Position numbers and translations under genes: made by a program
Notes under the pieces: model-generated
What the model was told of the DNA's origin: nothing
Databases searched by the model: none
Seen by the model: the letters and a program-made list of their open reading frames with translations, nothing else
Shown here: piece by piece, positions 48,912 through 57,771 of the stretch
Numbering within the stretch: the first letter of the stretch is position 1
Layout: every line of letters begins with the position of its first letter
Assembly (NCBI RefSeq): GCF_003854935.1
Contig: NZ_CP033969.1
Coordinates: 620,001 to 684,000 of the forward strand
From: Cupriavidus pauculus
Lineage (GTDB): Bacteria; Pseudomonadota; Gammaproteobacteria; Burkholderiales; Burkholderiaceae
Direction: 5' to 3'
Length of the DNA stretch: 64,000 bases

Positions 48912-51065
48912 ATGTCCTCGAACAAGAACCTTTTTCCGGCGGTGCGCCGCACCCCGCTGGCGGCGCTCGCCGCCCTGATCGCCGCTGGCCTCTCCTCGCA
49001 CGCCGTGGCGCAGGATGCCACCCCGGCCGCCCCGGTGGCGCCCGTGGCCCAGCCCGCCTCCCCGCAGACCCTCAAGGAAGTGGTGGTCACCGCCAACCCG
49101 CTCGGCAGCGACCTGAACGACATGGTCGCGCCCGTTTCCACGCTGGGCGGCGACGCGCTGACCGTGCGCCAGGCCAGCACGCTGGGCGAGACGCTGAACA
49201 GCCTGCCTGGCGTGACGTCGAGCTACTTCGGCCCCAACGCCAGCCGCCCCATCATCCGCGGCCTGGACGGCGACCGCATCAAGGTGCTGCAGAACGGCGG
49301 CGCCACGCTGGACGCGTCCACGCTGTCCTATGACCATGCGGTGCCCATCGACCCGCTCGTCGCCGAGAAGATCGAGGTGGTGCGCGGCCCGGCGGCGCTG
49401 ATGTACGGCGGCAACGCCGTGGGTGGCGTGGTCAACGTGATCGACAACCGCATCCCGCGCGACCCCATCACCGGCGTGACCGGCGCGGCCGACGTGAGCG
49501 GCACCATCGGCGGCGACAAGGGCCGCAACGCCAGCGGCCTGCTCGAAGCCGGCAACGGCAGGTTCGCCGTGCACGCCGACGCCTTCGTGCGCCAGACCAG
49601 CGACCTGCGCATCCCCGGCTACGCCCGCAGCGGCAACCTGCGCGCCACCCAGCCCCTGCCCGAGGGCGAGACCGAGCCGTACGGCAAGATCCCGAACACC
49701 AACGCGCACCAGGAAGGCGGCTCGATGGGCGGCGCCTACACGTGGGCGGACGGGTTCGTCGGCGCCAACTGGTCGACCTACCGCAACGACTACGGCACCC
49801 CGGCCGAGGAAGCCGCGCGCATCAAGATGCGGCAGGACCGCTTTGCCGTGGAAGGCGAATCGCGCAACCTGGCCGGCAGCACCAACGGCATCTTCCAGTC
49901 GGTCAAGGGCAAGTTCAGCTACACCGACTACGAGCACCGCGAGATCGAGGACGGCGAGACCGGCACCACGTTCAAGAACCACGGCTGGGACGCCCGCATC
50001 GAAGCCACGCACGGCAAGATCGGCAACATGACCGGCGTGATCGGCACCCAGTTCGGCCACACCAACTTCTCGGCGCTGGGCGAGGAAGCCTTCGTGCCGT
50101 CCACCGCCACCGACAACGCCGCGTTCTTCGTGTTCGAGGAACTGCCGCTGATCCCGTCCGGCGACCTGAAGCTGAACTTCGGCGGCCGGCTGGACCACAG
50201 CCGCGTCAAGGCCACCGCCAACGGCAACGACCGCTTCAGCGACGCCGAGCGCAGCTTCAACGCCGGCAGCGCGTCGGCCGGCCTGCTCTACAAGCTCAAC
50301 CCGGTCTGGACGGTGACGTCGAACCTGTCGTACACCGAGCGGGCGCCCACGTTCTACGAGCTCTACGCCAACGGCCCCCACCTGGCCACCGGATCGTTCG
50401 AAGTGGGCGACCCGAATGCAGCCAAGGAACGCGCGACGTCGATCGACCTGGGCGTGCGGTTCAAGCAGGGCGACCACAGCGGCAGCGTGTCCGGCTACTA
50501 CAGCCGGTTCCAGAATTACCTGGCGCTGCTGAACACGGGCGCCTACCGCGACAGCGAAGGCAACGTGGTGGCCGCCGGCAGCGACGGCGCGCTGCCCGAG
50601 CTGACCTACCTGGGCGTGCCGGCCACGCTGTACGGCTTCGAGGCCGAGGGCAAGACCCGCCTGCTGAACAAGCTGCTGACCACCAGCGACACGCTCGACT
50701 TCGAAGCCCGCGCCGACTACGTCCACGGCGAAAACCGCAGCAACGGCGAACCGCTGCCGCGCCTGTCGCCGCTGCGCCTGGGCGGATCGCTGGTCTACGC
50801 CGCCGGCGCCTGGGGCGCCCGCGTCAACGTCGACTGGAACGCCCGCCAGAGCCGCGTGCCGTCCGGCGACACGGCCACCGACGCGTACACCATGCTCGGC
50901 GTGGCGCTGACCTACAAGGTCAAGCTGTCCGGCACCCAGACGCTGTTCTACGTGCGCGGCGACAACCTGACCAACACCGAAGCCCGCAGCGCCACGTCGA
51001 TCCTGCGCGACATCGCCCCGCTGCCAGGCCGCAGCGTGCGAATCGGGATGCGGACGCAGTTTTGA
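48912..51065 (+). CDS. znuD: TonB-dependent outer-membrane receptor, ZnuD-like
   Basis: A 717-aa outer-membrane receptor with a signal peptide (to SHAVAQ), a TonB-box-like LKEVVVTANP (about residues 55-64), a plug domain with SRPIIRGLDGDRIKVL, LDASTLSYDHAV, VEKIEVVRGPAALMYGGNAV-type sequence, and a 22-strand barrel ending in phenylalanine (GMRTQF). The plug is of the ZnuD type that takes up zinc in Neisseria and is repressed by Zur. It is the third gene of the operon behind candidate Zur site 2. Zinc as the substrate is inferred from similarity and context. The ATG at 48912 gives the signal peptide. Confidence 0.88.
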   Translation: MSSNKNLFPAVRRTPLAALAALIAAGLSSHAVAQDATPAAPVAPVAQPASPQTLKEVVVTANPLGSDLNDMVAPVSTLGGDALTVRQASTLGETLNSLPGVTSSYFGPNASRPIIRGLDGDRIKVLQNGGATLDASTLSYDHAVPIDPLVAEKIEVVRGPAALMYGGNAVGGVVNVIDNRIPRDPITGVTGAADVSGTIGGDKGRNASGLLEAGNGRFAVHADAFVRQTSDLRIPGYARSGNLRATQPLPEGETEPYGKIPNTNAHQEGGSMGGAYTWADGFVGANWSTYRNDYGTPAEEAARIKMRQDRFAVEGESRNLAGSTNGIFQSVKGKFSYTDYEHREIEDGETGTTFKNHGWDARIEATHGKIGNMTGVIGTQFGHTNFSALGEEAFVPSTATDNAAFFVFEELPLIPSGDLKLNFGGRLDHSRVKATANGNDRFSDAERSFNAGSASAGLLYKLNPVWTVTSNLSYTERAPTFYELYANGPHLATGSFEVGDPNAAKERATSIDLGVRFKQGDHSGSVSGYYSRFQNYLALLNTGAYRDSEGNVVAAGSDGALPELTYLGVPATLYGFEAEGKTRLLNKLLTTSDTLDFEARADYVHGENRSNGEPLPRLSPLRLGGSLVYAAGAWGARVNVDWNARQSRVPSGDTATDAYTMLGVALTYKVKLSGTQTLFYVRGDNLTNTEARSATSILRDIAPLPGRSVRIGMRTQF

Positions 51066-51079
51066 TTGGGGGGATTTGA

Positions 51080-51120
51080 CTCCCCTCTCCCGCCTGCGGG
51101 AGAGGGGCTGGGGGTGAGGG
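51080..51120 (-). repeat. Dispersed palindromic repeat, copy 6
   Basis: CTCCCCTCTCCCGC-CT-GCGGGAGAGGGG followed by CTGGGGGTGAGGG, 14 bp after the receptor stop codon; may also act as a 3' mRNA structure. Confidence 0.9.
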
Positions 51121-51161
51121 CCAGCGGTTCAAGACGCGACATGGCAACTTGCACAGCCATG

Positions 51162-51203
51162 CCCTCACCCCCGACCCCTCTCCCACGGTGTGGGAGAGGG
51201 GAG
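51162..51203 (+). repeat. Dispersed palindromic repeat, copy 7
   Basis: CCCTCACCCCCGA tail then CCCCTCTCCCAC-GGT-GTGGGAGAGGGG; opposite orientation to copy 6, 41 bp away, so the pair forms a larger inverted repeat in the convergent gap between the receptor and GNAT genes. Confidence 0.9.
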
Positions 51204-51262
51204 CAAACCAGAGGTGACGATGCTGCGAGGCGGCAATCCGCCAATGCCCTACCCCCCCACCA

Positions 51263-51820
51263 TCACCCCCTACCGCCCCCCTCAAATGACTCAGGCACCA
51301 GCGAATACACGGCGGCCGCCACGGGCCGGCCGCGCAGGATCAGGCGGTTGCGGGCGATGCATTCGAACCGCGCACCGATCTTTTCGGCGACGGCGCGGCT
51401 TGCGAGGTTGGTCTCGACGGCCACGATCTCCAGGCGCGTGAGCGCCAGCGCGTGGAAGCCGTGGCAGGCCATCATCGCGGCGGCGCCCGACGCCAGGCCG
51501 CGATGCTGGCGGCTTTGCCGGATCCAGTAGCCCAGGTTGCCCAGGTTGTCCTCGCGGCGGATCTGGTTGATGGCCACGCCGCCGTACAGCTCGCGCCCGT
51601 CCGGCGAGAACACGCCGATGTCGTACGCGGCGCCCTCGTCCATCATCGCCGCGCAGCGGTCGAACCACTCACGGGCGTCGTAGATGCCGTAGTCCGGGCG
51701 CGCCCAGGGCATCCAGAGGCCCACCGTCGGCATCGATTCCCGCACGGCCATCACGAACTGCGCCTCGTCGCTGGCGCGGAACGGGCGGAGCAGAAAGTCC
51801 TGGCTGCGCAGCGGCTGCAT
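51263..51820 (-). CDS. GNAT-family N-acetyltransferase (RimJ/RimL-like)
   Basis: A 185-aa acetyltransferase. It starts LLRPFRASDEAQF, has the acetyl-CoA-binding region YWIRQSRQHRGLASGAAAMM (about residues 98-117; the RQHRGLA loop replaces the usual Q/RxxGxG/A) and the later LEIVAVETNLASRAVAEKIGARFE, typical of RimJ/RimL-type enzymes that acetylate ribosomal-protein N-termini or small amines. It lies 2 bp after the metallo-beta-lactamase gene, at the end of the long leftward run. Substrate unknown. Confidence 0.9.
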   Translation of the reverse strand: MQPLRSQDFLLRPFRASDEAQFVMAVRESMPTVGLWMPWARPDYGIYDAREWFDRCAAMMDEGAAYDIGVFSPDGRELYGGVAINQIRREDNLGNLGYWIRQSRQHRGLASGAAAMMACHGFHALALTRLEIVAVETNLASRAVAEKIGARFECIARNRLILRGRPVAAAVYSLVPESFEGGGRG

Positions 51821-51822
51821 GG

Positions 51823-52749
51823 TCAGCCCGCGTCGACGACCCGCTCGCCCTCGCGCCGCAGCGCGCCGGCGCGCTCCAGCGCCTGCAGCGTCTGGTCGAA
51901 CAGCGCGTCGAGCGGCTCTCCGGCCAGAAAGCGGGCGTGGATGCGGTGCATCAGCGGCGTGGCCCGGAACCACGCGTACAGCGCGTCGCGGGACAGCGCC
52001 TGCGCCTCCAGCAGCCGGAACTTCACGAGCACGCGCATCGCGTGGGTGGCATTGCGCAGCGGGTCGCCGCGCAGGTAGTCGAGCCGGCTGCGCGCCCGCG
52101 CCACCGCGCCGGTCACGTCGCCAAAGACGGCACCGTGGCCGGGGATCACGATGCGGGCGCCGAGCGTGTCGATGCGCGCAAGGATGGCGGCCTGCTCGAC
52201 AAAGCCGCTGTCGCCGTCCAGTTCCGGAAAGATCACGCCGAAGCCGTTCTCCCAGAGCGCATCGCCCGAGATCAGGATGCCGTGCGCCGGCGCGAACAGC
52301 ATGACCGCGTGCGGGTCGTGGCCCGGCGCGGCGATCACCTGCCAGTCGATGCCGCCCAGCATCAGCGTGTCGCCGTCGTGCAGCACCGCATCGAACGTGA
52401 AGCGGTCGCACTGCTGGCCGGTGGCGTCGAAGGTCAGCGCGTCGGCGTCCCAGGCGGCTACCGCGGCGGCCTCGGCGGCCGGGATGGCCGTGCGCGGCTG
52501 CCAGCGCCGCTGCAGCGCCGCGTTGCCGCCGCAATGATCGGAATGGAGATGGGTATTGACCACGCGCCGCAGCGGCCGGCCATGCAGCGCCGCTTCCACC
52601 AGCGCCACGGTCTGCGCGGCGTGCGTGACGTAGCCGGTATCGACCAGCGACGTGTCGCCGCTGGCATCGTCGATGAACAGCACGTTGTTGGCCGACAGCC
52701 AGCCACGTTCGAACACGCGCATCGTGGCGGGCAGCGCCGGGGCGGTCAT
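51823..52749 (-). CDS. Metallo-beta-lactamase-fold hydrolase
   Basis: A 308-aa protein with the binuclear zinc motif THLHSDHCGG (about residues 66-75), a further ligand histidine in APGHDPHAV, the bridging aspartate in ISGDALWENG and the final histidine in IPGHGAVFGD. The C-terminal ~100 residues add a small winged-helix-like region (LVKFRLLEAQALSRDAL). This pattern fits the broad hydroxyacylglutathione-hydrolase/LACTB2-like group; the substrate is unknown. Its start overlaps the DUF1289 stop by 4 bp. Confidence 0.9.
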   Translation of the reverse strand: MTAPALPATMRVFERGWLSANNVLFIDDASGDTSLVDTGYVTHAAQTVALVEAALHGRPLRRVVNTHLHSDHCGGNAALQRRWQPRTAIPAAEAAAVAAWDADALTFDATGQQCDRFTFDAVLHDGDTLMLGGIDWQVIAAPGHDPHAVMLFAPAHGILISGDALWENGFGVIFPELDGDSGFVEQAAILARIDTLGARIVIPGHGAVFGDVTGAVARARSRLDYLRGDPLRNATHAMRVLVKFRLLEAQALSRDALYAWFRATPLMHRIHARFLAGEPLDALFDQTLQALERAGALRREGERVVDAG

Positions 52750-52997
52750 GCCGCGCTGTCCTGGCACAGCCGCGCCACGCGGGCAGGCAGCAGCGCCCAG
52801 ATGCGCCGCCGCTGCGCGTCGTCGGCGCCGGACCAGCCGGCGATCTCGTCGATGGTGCGCAGGCAGCCTTCGCAGAAGCCGCTGTCGCGGTCCATCTTGC
52901 AGACGCTGCGGCACGGCGACGGCACCGGCGAGACGATCTGCGCCGCCGCCGCGCCGCGCACCATGTCAGCCAGCAGCCGGCGGCGGGCGGGCGTCAT
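52746..52997 (-). CDS. DUF1289-domain small protein
   Basis: An 83-aa protein with the DUF1289 cysteine pattern SPCRSVCKMDRDSGFCEGCLRT (C-X3-C-X9-C-X2-C, written here over about residues 27-48), then IDEIAGWSGADDAQRRRIW. The four cysteines suggest a bound metal or Fe-S centre; function unknown. ATGA overlaps with both neighbours (ybaK upstream, metallo-beta-lactamase gene downstream) imply tight translational coupling. Confidence 0.9.
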   Translation of the reverse strand: MTPARRRLLADMVRGAAAAQIVSPVPSPCRSVCKMDRDSGFCEGCLRTIDEIAGWSGADDAQRRRIWALLPARVARLCQDSAA

Positions 52998-53491
52998 GCC
53001 GGGGCCTGCTGCTGCGCCACGTCGGCCACGTCGGCGCCGGTCATGGCCTGCAACTGCTGGGGTGTCAGGTTGAAGACGGCGTGCGGATGCCCGGCGGCGG
53101 CCCAGACGCTTTCGTAGCGGAACAGGTCGGCGTCCAGCAGCATCACCGGCTTGACCGCGTGGCCGATCGGGCAGACGCCGCCAATCGCGTAGCCGGTCTT
53201 CTCGCGCACGAACCGGGCGTCGGCCTTGCCCAGCGCGCCCACGCGCGCGGCCACCTTGGCCTCGTCCACGCGGTTGCTGCCGCTGGCGATGACCAGCACC
53301 GGCGCGTCGTCCTCCACGCGCCGGAAGATGATCGACTTGGCGATCTCGGCCACGGTGCAGCCCAGCCCGGCCGCGGCCTCGGCGGACGTCCTGCCGGTGG
53401 CCGGCAGCATCACCACCGGCCGGTCATGGCCGATGCCGGCCAGCAGGTCCGCCACGCGCTGCGCGGATTCGGGGAGCGAGTTGTCGCCCAT
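52994..53491 (-). CDS. ybaK: YbaK/ProX-type aminoacyl-tRNA deacylase
   Basis: A 165-aa YbaK/EbsC-fold protein that hydrolyses misacylated tRNA. It shows LGCTVAEIAKSIIFR (about residues 43-57) with the catalytic lysine, VLVIASGSNRVDEAKVA, and TGYAIGGVCPIGH with the GXXXP loop. It resembles the free-standing deacylases that clear Cys-tRNA(Pro) or Ala-tRNA(Pro); which one is not clear. 19 bp downstream of mvaB. Confidence 0.9.
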   Translation of the reverse strand: MGDNSLPESAQRVADLLAGIGHDRPVVMLPATGRTSAEAAAGLGCTVAEIAKSIIFRRVEDDAPVLVIASGSNRVDEAKVAARVGALGKADARFVREKTGYAIGGVCPIGHAVKPVMLLDADLFRYESVWAAAGHPHAVFNLTPQQLQAMTGADVADVAQQQAPA

Positions 53492-53510
53492 GCTTGCAGT
53501 CCTCCCTGGT

Positions 53511-54440
53511 TCAGACGCAGACGGTGGCGTCCGCCGCCGCCCACTTGGTCAGCAGTGCCTTGCCCACGCGCGAACTGTTGGCGCGGCCGATGGCCTGCGA
53601 GATGAAATCGCCGGCCCGGACCACCGCCTCCAGGTCGATGCCCGTGTGCAGGCCCATGCCGTGCAGCATGTACAGCACGTCCTCGGTGGCCACGTTGCCG
53701 GTGGCGCCCTTGGCATACGGGCAGCCGCCCAGCCCGGCCACCGATGCGTGGAAGATGCCGATGCCCACTTCCAGGCTGGCCAGGATGTTCGACAGCGCCT
53801 GGCCATAGGTATCGTGGAAATGGCCCGACAGCCGGTCCATCGCGAATTCGGCCGATGCGGCGCGCATCACCTCCTGCACCCTGACCGGCGTGCCGACGCC
53901 GATGGTATCGGCAATGTCGATCTCGTCGCAGCCCAGCTCGCGCATCCGGCGCACCACGTCCACCACGGCGCTCACGGGCACCTCGCCCTGGTACGGGCAG
54001 CCCAGCGAGCACGAGATGCTGCCGCGCAGGCGGATGCCGGCTTCCTTGGCGGCGGCCGCCACCGGCTCGAAGCGCGCGATCGATTCGGCAATCGAGCAGT
54101 TGATGTTCTTCTGCGAGAACGCCTCGCTGGCCGCGCCGAAGATCACCACCTCGTCGGCGCCGGCAGCCACGGCGCCCTCGAAGCCCTTCATGTTCGGCGT
54201 CAGCACCGAGTACAGCGTGCCCGGCCGGCGGGCGATGCGGGCCATGACCTCGGCGCCGTCGGCCATCTGCGGCACCCATTTCGGCGACACGAACGACGCC
54301 GCCTCGATGTTGACAAAGCCGGCGTCGGTCAACTGGTTGATCAGCGCGACCTTCACGTCGGCCGGCACCATCGCCTTTTCGTTCTGCAGGCCGTCGCGCG
54401 GGCCCACTTCGACGATCTTCACGTACTGGGGGATAGTCAT
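53511..54440 (-). CDS. mvaB: Hydroxymethylglutaryl-CoA lyase
   Basis: Last step of leucine catabolism, splitting HMG-CoA into acetoacetate and acetyl-CoA. The 309-aa TIM-barrel protein has VEVGPRDGLQNEK (residues 10-22), FVSPKWVPQMAD, the metal-binding HFHDTYGQAL (HxH, about residue 202) and the catalytic cysteine in GLGGCPYAKGATGNVATED (about residue 235). The ATG at 54440 is chosen by homology. Together with mccA and liuC it marks this locus as a leucine/isovalerate (liu) degradation cluster. Confidence 0.95.
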   Translation of the reverse strand: MTIPQYVKIVEVGPRDGLQNEKAMVPADVKVALINQLTDAGFVNIEAASFVSPKWVPQMADGAEVMARIARRPGTLYSVLTPNMKGFEGAVAAGADEVVIFGAASEAFSQKNINCSIAESIARFEPVAAAAKEAGIRLRGSISCSLGCPYQGEVPVSAVVDVVRRMRELGCDEIDIADTIGVGTPVRVQEVMRAASAEFAMDRLSGHFHDTYGQALSNILASLEVGIGIFHASVAGLGGCPYAKGATGNVATEDVLYMLHGMGLHTGIDLEAVVRAGDFISQAIGRANSSRVGKALLTKWAAADATVCV

Positions 54441-54472
54441 GGTTGTCTCCTCGTTTGCCGGTTCGGCGCCGC

Positions 54473-55414
54473 TCAGTAGCCGCGCCCCAGGTCCACCACG
54501 CCAGCGATGGGCTTGCCCGCGGCGAGCAGGCGGATCTTGCCGGCGATCTGGGCGATGCTGTCCTCGCGCAGCGTCAGCGCCGAGATATGCGGGGTGATGG
54601 TGATGCGCGGCTCCTGCCAGAACGGATGCTCGGCGGGCAGCGGCTCGGTGCGGAACACGTCCAGCGTGGCGCCGGCGATCTGCCCGTCCTGCACGGCCGC
54701 CAGCAGGTCTGCTTCCACCAGGTGCTGGCCGCGCGCCACGTTGACCACGTAGGCGCCCTTGGCCAGGCGGTAGAGCAGCGCGGTATCGATGATGTCCTCG
54801 GTCTCGGGCGTCAGCGGCAGCACGTTCACCAGCACCTTGATCCCGTCCAGGAACGCGCCTTGGCCGTCGGTGCCGTGGAACGACTGCACGCCGTCCACCG
54901 CCTTCGGCGACCGGCTCCAGCCGCGCACCGGAAAGCCGAAACCGGCCAGCGTGCGCGCGATATGGGCGCCCAGCGCGCCGATGCCCATCACGCCGACCGT
55001 GAAATCGGCGCGGCGGTGGGGCTTCAGGAATTTCCACGTGCCGGCCCGCTCCTGCGCGTCGTAGGCATCGAGCTTGCGGAAGTAGCGCAGCACGGCCGCC
55101 GTGACGTACTCCCCCATCTGGGCCGCCATACCGGCGTCATCGAGCCGCACGATTGGCACGCCGGCCGGCAGCGCGTCTGGGGCCGTGTCGCGCAGCCGCA
55201 GGATGCCGTCCACGCCGGCGCCGAGATTGAAGACCGCCTTCAGGTCCGTGCGTCCGCGCAGCATCTCCAGCGGCGGCCGCCACACCACGGCGTAGTCGGC
55301 CGCCTGGCCCTGACTGTCTTCCCAGGTCAGGCACTGCGCCTCGGGCAACGCCTCGGCAAATCCCTCGATCCACGGCGCGTAGCGGCCATCGGGCACATAC
55401 AACTGCAACTTCAT
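54473..55414 (-). CDS. ghrA: Glyoxylate/hydroxypyruvate reductase A (D-2-hydroxyacid dehydrogenase)
   Basis: A 313-aa NAD(P)H-dependent reductase of the GhrA group. The nucleotide-binding motif is TVGVMGIGALGAHIA (about residues 139-153), followed by RGWSRSPK (the Arg-Ser-Arg favouring NADPH), NVARGQHLVEADLL with the catalytic arginine, and PHISALTL with the catalytic histidine. It reduces glyoxylate and hydroxypyruvate. It lies 32 bp upstream of mvaB on the same strand; its metabolic link to leucine breakdown is not obvious. Confidence 0.92.
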   Translation of the reverse strand: MKLQLYVPDGRYAPWIEGFAEALPEAQCLTWEDSQGQAADYAVVWRPPLEMLRGRTDLKAVFNLGAGVDGILRLRDTAPDALPAGVPIVRLDDAGMAAQMGEYVTAAVLRYFRKLDAYDAQERAGTWKFLKPHRRADFTVGVMGIGALGAHIARTLAGFGFPVRGWSRSPKAVDGVQSFHGTDGQGAFLDGIKVLVNVLPLTPETEDIIDTALLYRLAKGAYVVNVARGQHLVEADLLAAVQDGQIAGATLDVFRTEPLPAEHPFWQEPRITITPHISALTLREDSIAQIAGKIRLLAAGKPIAGVVDLGRGY

Positions 55415-55561
55415 CTCGACTCCATTGTGTCTTGCGGGGCTATGAGCGGGAATTATGCGCGCATTTGCGGGCCGCGGCGGGGGGTACTGCAGGGCGGGAT
55501 GGTGCGATGCCGCGGCCGTCGCACGCGCTTGCGGGCGCTGCCGCGGCTGGAACCGCCTGGG

Positions 55562-55602
55562 CCTCTCCCCCGGCCCCTCTCCCGCCTTGCGGGAGAGGGG
55601 AG
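55562..55602 (+). repeat. Dispersed palindromic repeat, copy 8
   Basis: CCTCTCCCCCGG tail then CCCCTCTCCCGC-CTT-GCGGGAGAGGGG, in the 244-bp gap between mccA and ghrA. That gap holds no gene and nothing else I recognise. Confidence 0.9.
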
Positions 55603-55658
55603 CAAGAAGCCTCCGGGCTAGTGCGATTGCGCCTGCCTTGGTGAGGCCCCGGCCCCGC

Positions 55659-57698
55659 TCAGGCCACCGCTTCCGCCGCGGCGAAGGCCAGCAACTGCGC
55701 GCCTTCGGCCACCTGTTCGCCGACGCCGTAGAGCACCTCGCTGACCAGCCCGTCGGTGGGGGCGTGGATGGTGTGTTCCATCTTCATGGCCTCCATGACC
55801 AGCAGCGGCGTGCCGCGCGTGACCTTGCTGCCCGGCTCCACCATCACGGCGATGACCTTGCCCGGCATCGGCGCGGTCAGCTTGCCGCCCTCGCCTTCCG
55901 ATTCGCCGGCGTGGGCCAGCGGGTCCAGCCAGGCCACCACGGTGTGGCGGCCGGCGTGGAACACGTGGAAGGTGTCGCCCTCGCGGTGTACCTGCCCGTG
56001 CGTGCGGCGCGTGCCCAGGTCGACGCGGATGTCGTCGGCATTGAACGTGTAGGCGAACGGTGCCGCCTGGTCGGCGTAGATCAGCGTGCTCTTGCGCGTG
56101 TCGCGGGCGTCGCCCTTGAGCACGACTTCGAGCTTGTGCCCCGCGCCTTCGAAATGCAGCGTGCGTGTGTCGCGCCCGTTCAGGCGCCAGCCGCCGGCCT
56201 GCGTCCACGGCGAGTGGCGATCAGCTTCGTCCACGCGGCGCTCGCGCGCCTCGCGCTCCAGCAGCGCCGCCACGGCCAGTGCGATGGCCTCGATGCCGAC
56301 CGACTTCTGCGGCGGAAACAACGTGGCTTGGTTGCGCTCGATCAGCCCCGTGTCCAGGTCGGCCGTGCGGAACGCCTCGGACTTCACCAGCCGCTGCAGG
56401 AAGGCGACGTTGGTCGACAGCCCCACCACGTGGTAGCCGGCCAACGCCTGCGCCATGCGCGACAGCGCCTCGTCGCGGTCGCGGCCCCAGACGATCAGCT
56501 TGGCGATCATCGGGTCGTAGAACGGGCTGATTGCGTCGCCCTCGCGCACGCCGGCGTCGATCCGCACGCCGGCCGGGCCATGGGCGTCGCCGCCACGCAT
56601 GAACTGCACCGCCGGCGGCGTGCGCAGGAAGCGCAGCGTGCCGGTGGACGGCAGAAAGCCCTTGTCGGGGTTTTCGGCATAGATGCGCGCCTCCAGCGCG
56701 TGGCCGTCGATACGCAACTGGTCCTGCGTCAGCGGCAACAGCTCGCCGGCCGCCACGCGCAACTGCCATTCGACGAGGTCCTGCCCGGTGATCATCTCGG
56801 TCACCGGATGCTCGACCTGCAGCCGCGTGTTCATCTCCATGAAGTAGAACGAGCCGTCCTGGTTGGCGATGAACTCGACGGTGCCGGCGCCCACGTAGCC
56901 CACCGCGCGCGCGGCGGCCACGGCGGCCTCGCCCATGGCGCGGCGGCGGTCCTCGGTCATGCCCGGGGCCGGTGCTTCTTCCAGCACCTTCTGGTGGCGC
57001 CGCTGCACCGAGCAGTCGCGCTCGAACAGGTAGACGCAGTTGCCGTGGGTGTCGGCAAACACCTGGATCTCGATGTGGCGCGGCCGCGTCAGGTACTTTT
57101 CCACCAGCACCTTGTCGTCGCCGAAGCTGGCCGATGCCTCGCGCTTGACCGACGCCAGCGCGGCCTCGAACCCGTCGCCAGCCTCCACCACGCGCATGCC
57201 CTTGCCGCCGCCACCGGCGCTGGCCTTGAGCAGCACCGGGTAGCCGATGCGGTCGGCTTCGCGCCGCAGCAGCGCGGCGTCCTGGTCCTCGCCGTGGTAG
57301 CCGGGCACCAGCGGCACGGCCGCCTTTTCCATCAGCTGCTTGGCGGCGCTCTTGCTGCCCATCGCGTGGATGGCGTCGGCCGGCGGGCCGATGAACACGA
57401 GCCCGGCCTCGGCGCAGGCGCGCGCGAAGTCCTCGTTCTCGGACAGGAAGCCGTAGCCCGGATGGATGGCCTGGGCGCCGGTCTCCTTCGCCATCTCGAT
57501 GATGTGGTCCGCGCGCAGGTAGCTGTCGCGCGCGGCCGGGCCGCCGATATGCACGGCCTCGTCGCAGAACGCCACGTGCCGGGCGTCGGCATCGGCGTCC
57601 GAGTACACCGCCACGGTGCGGATGCCCAGCCGGCGGCACGTAGCCGCCACGCGGCAGGCAATCTCGCCACGGTTGGCGATCAGGATCTTGTTGAACAT
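55659..57698 (-). CDS. mccA: Biotin-dependent acyl-CoA carboxylase alpha subunit (probably methylcrotonyl-CoA carboxylase)
   Basis: A 679-aa protein with a biotin carboxylase domain (KILIANRGEIACRVA; ATP loop ASAGGGGKGMRVVE; EMNTRLQVEHPVTE), a BT linker region, and a C-terminal biotinyl domain with the biotin-bearing lysine in VMEAMKMEH (about residue 645). The length fits MccA/LiuD or PccA; leucine-pathway genes liuC and mvaB nearby favour 3-methylcrotonyl-CoA carboxylase. The beta subunit is not in the window and may lie beyond the right edge. The biotin synthesis genes lie directly upstream on the same strand (bioB ends 73 bp before). Confidence 0.93.
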   Translation of the reverse strand: MFNKILIANRGEIACRVAATCRRLGIRTVAVYSDADADARHVAFCDEAVHIGGPAARDSYLRADHIIEMAKETGAQAIHPGYGFLSENEDFARACAEAGLVFIGPPADAIHAMGSKSAAKQLMEKAAVPLVPGYHGEDQDAALLRREADRIGYPVLLKASAGGGGKGMRVVEAGDGFEAALASVKREASASFGDDKVLVEKYLTRPRHIEIQVFADTHGNCVYLFERDCSVQRRHQKVLEEAPAPGMTEDRRRAMGEAAVAAARAVGYVGAGTVEFIANQDGSFYFMEMNTRLQVEHPVTEMITGQDLVEWQLRVAAGELLPLTQDQLRIDGHALEARIYAENPDKGFLPSTGTLRFLRTPPAVQFMRGGDAHGPAGVRIDAGVREGDAISPFYDPMIAKLIVWGRDRDEALSRMAQALAGYHVVGLSTNVAFLQRLVKSEAFRTADLDTGLIERNQATLFPPQKSVGIEAIALAVAALLEREARERRVDEADRHSPWTQAGGWRLNGRDTRTLHFEGAGHKLEVVLKGDARDTRKSTLIYADQAAPFAYTFNADDIRVDLGTRRTHGQVHREGDTFHVFHAGRHTVVAWLDPLAHAGESEGEGGKLTAPMPGKVIAVMVEPGSKVTRGTPLLVMEAMKMEHTIHAPTDGLVSEVLYGVGEQVAEGAQLLAFAAAEAVA

Positions 57699-57771
57699 GG
57701 CTCCTCCCTTGTCTCCGGTAAGGCGAGCCCTGCTCCGTCGGACCAGCGGTACTGCGTCCCCCTGGCGTCGG

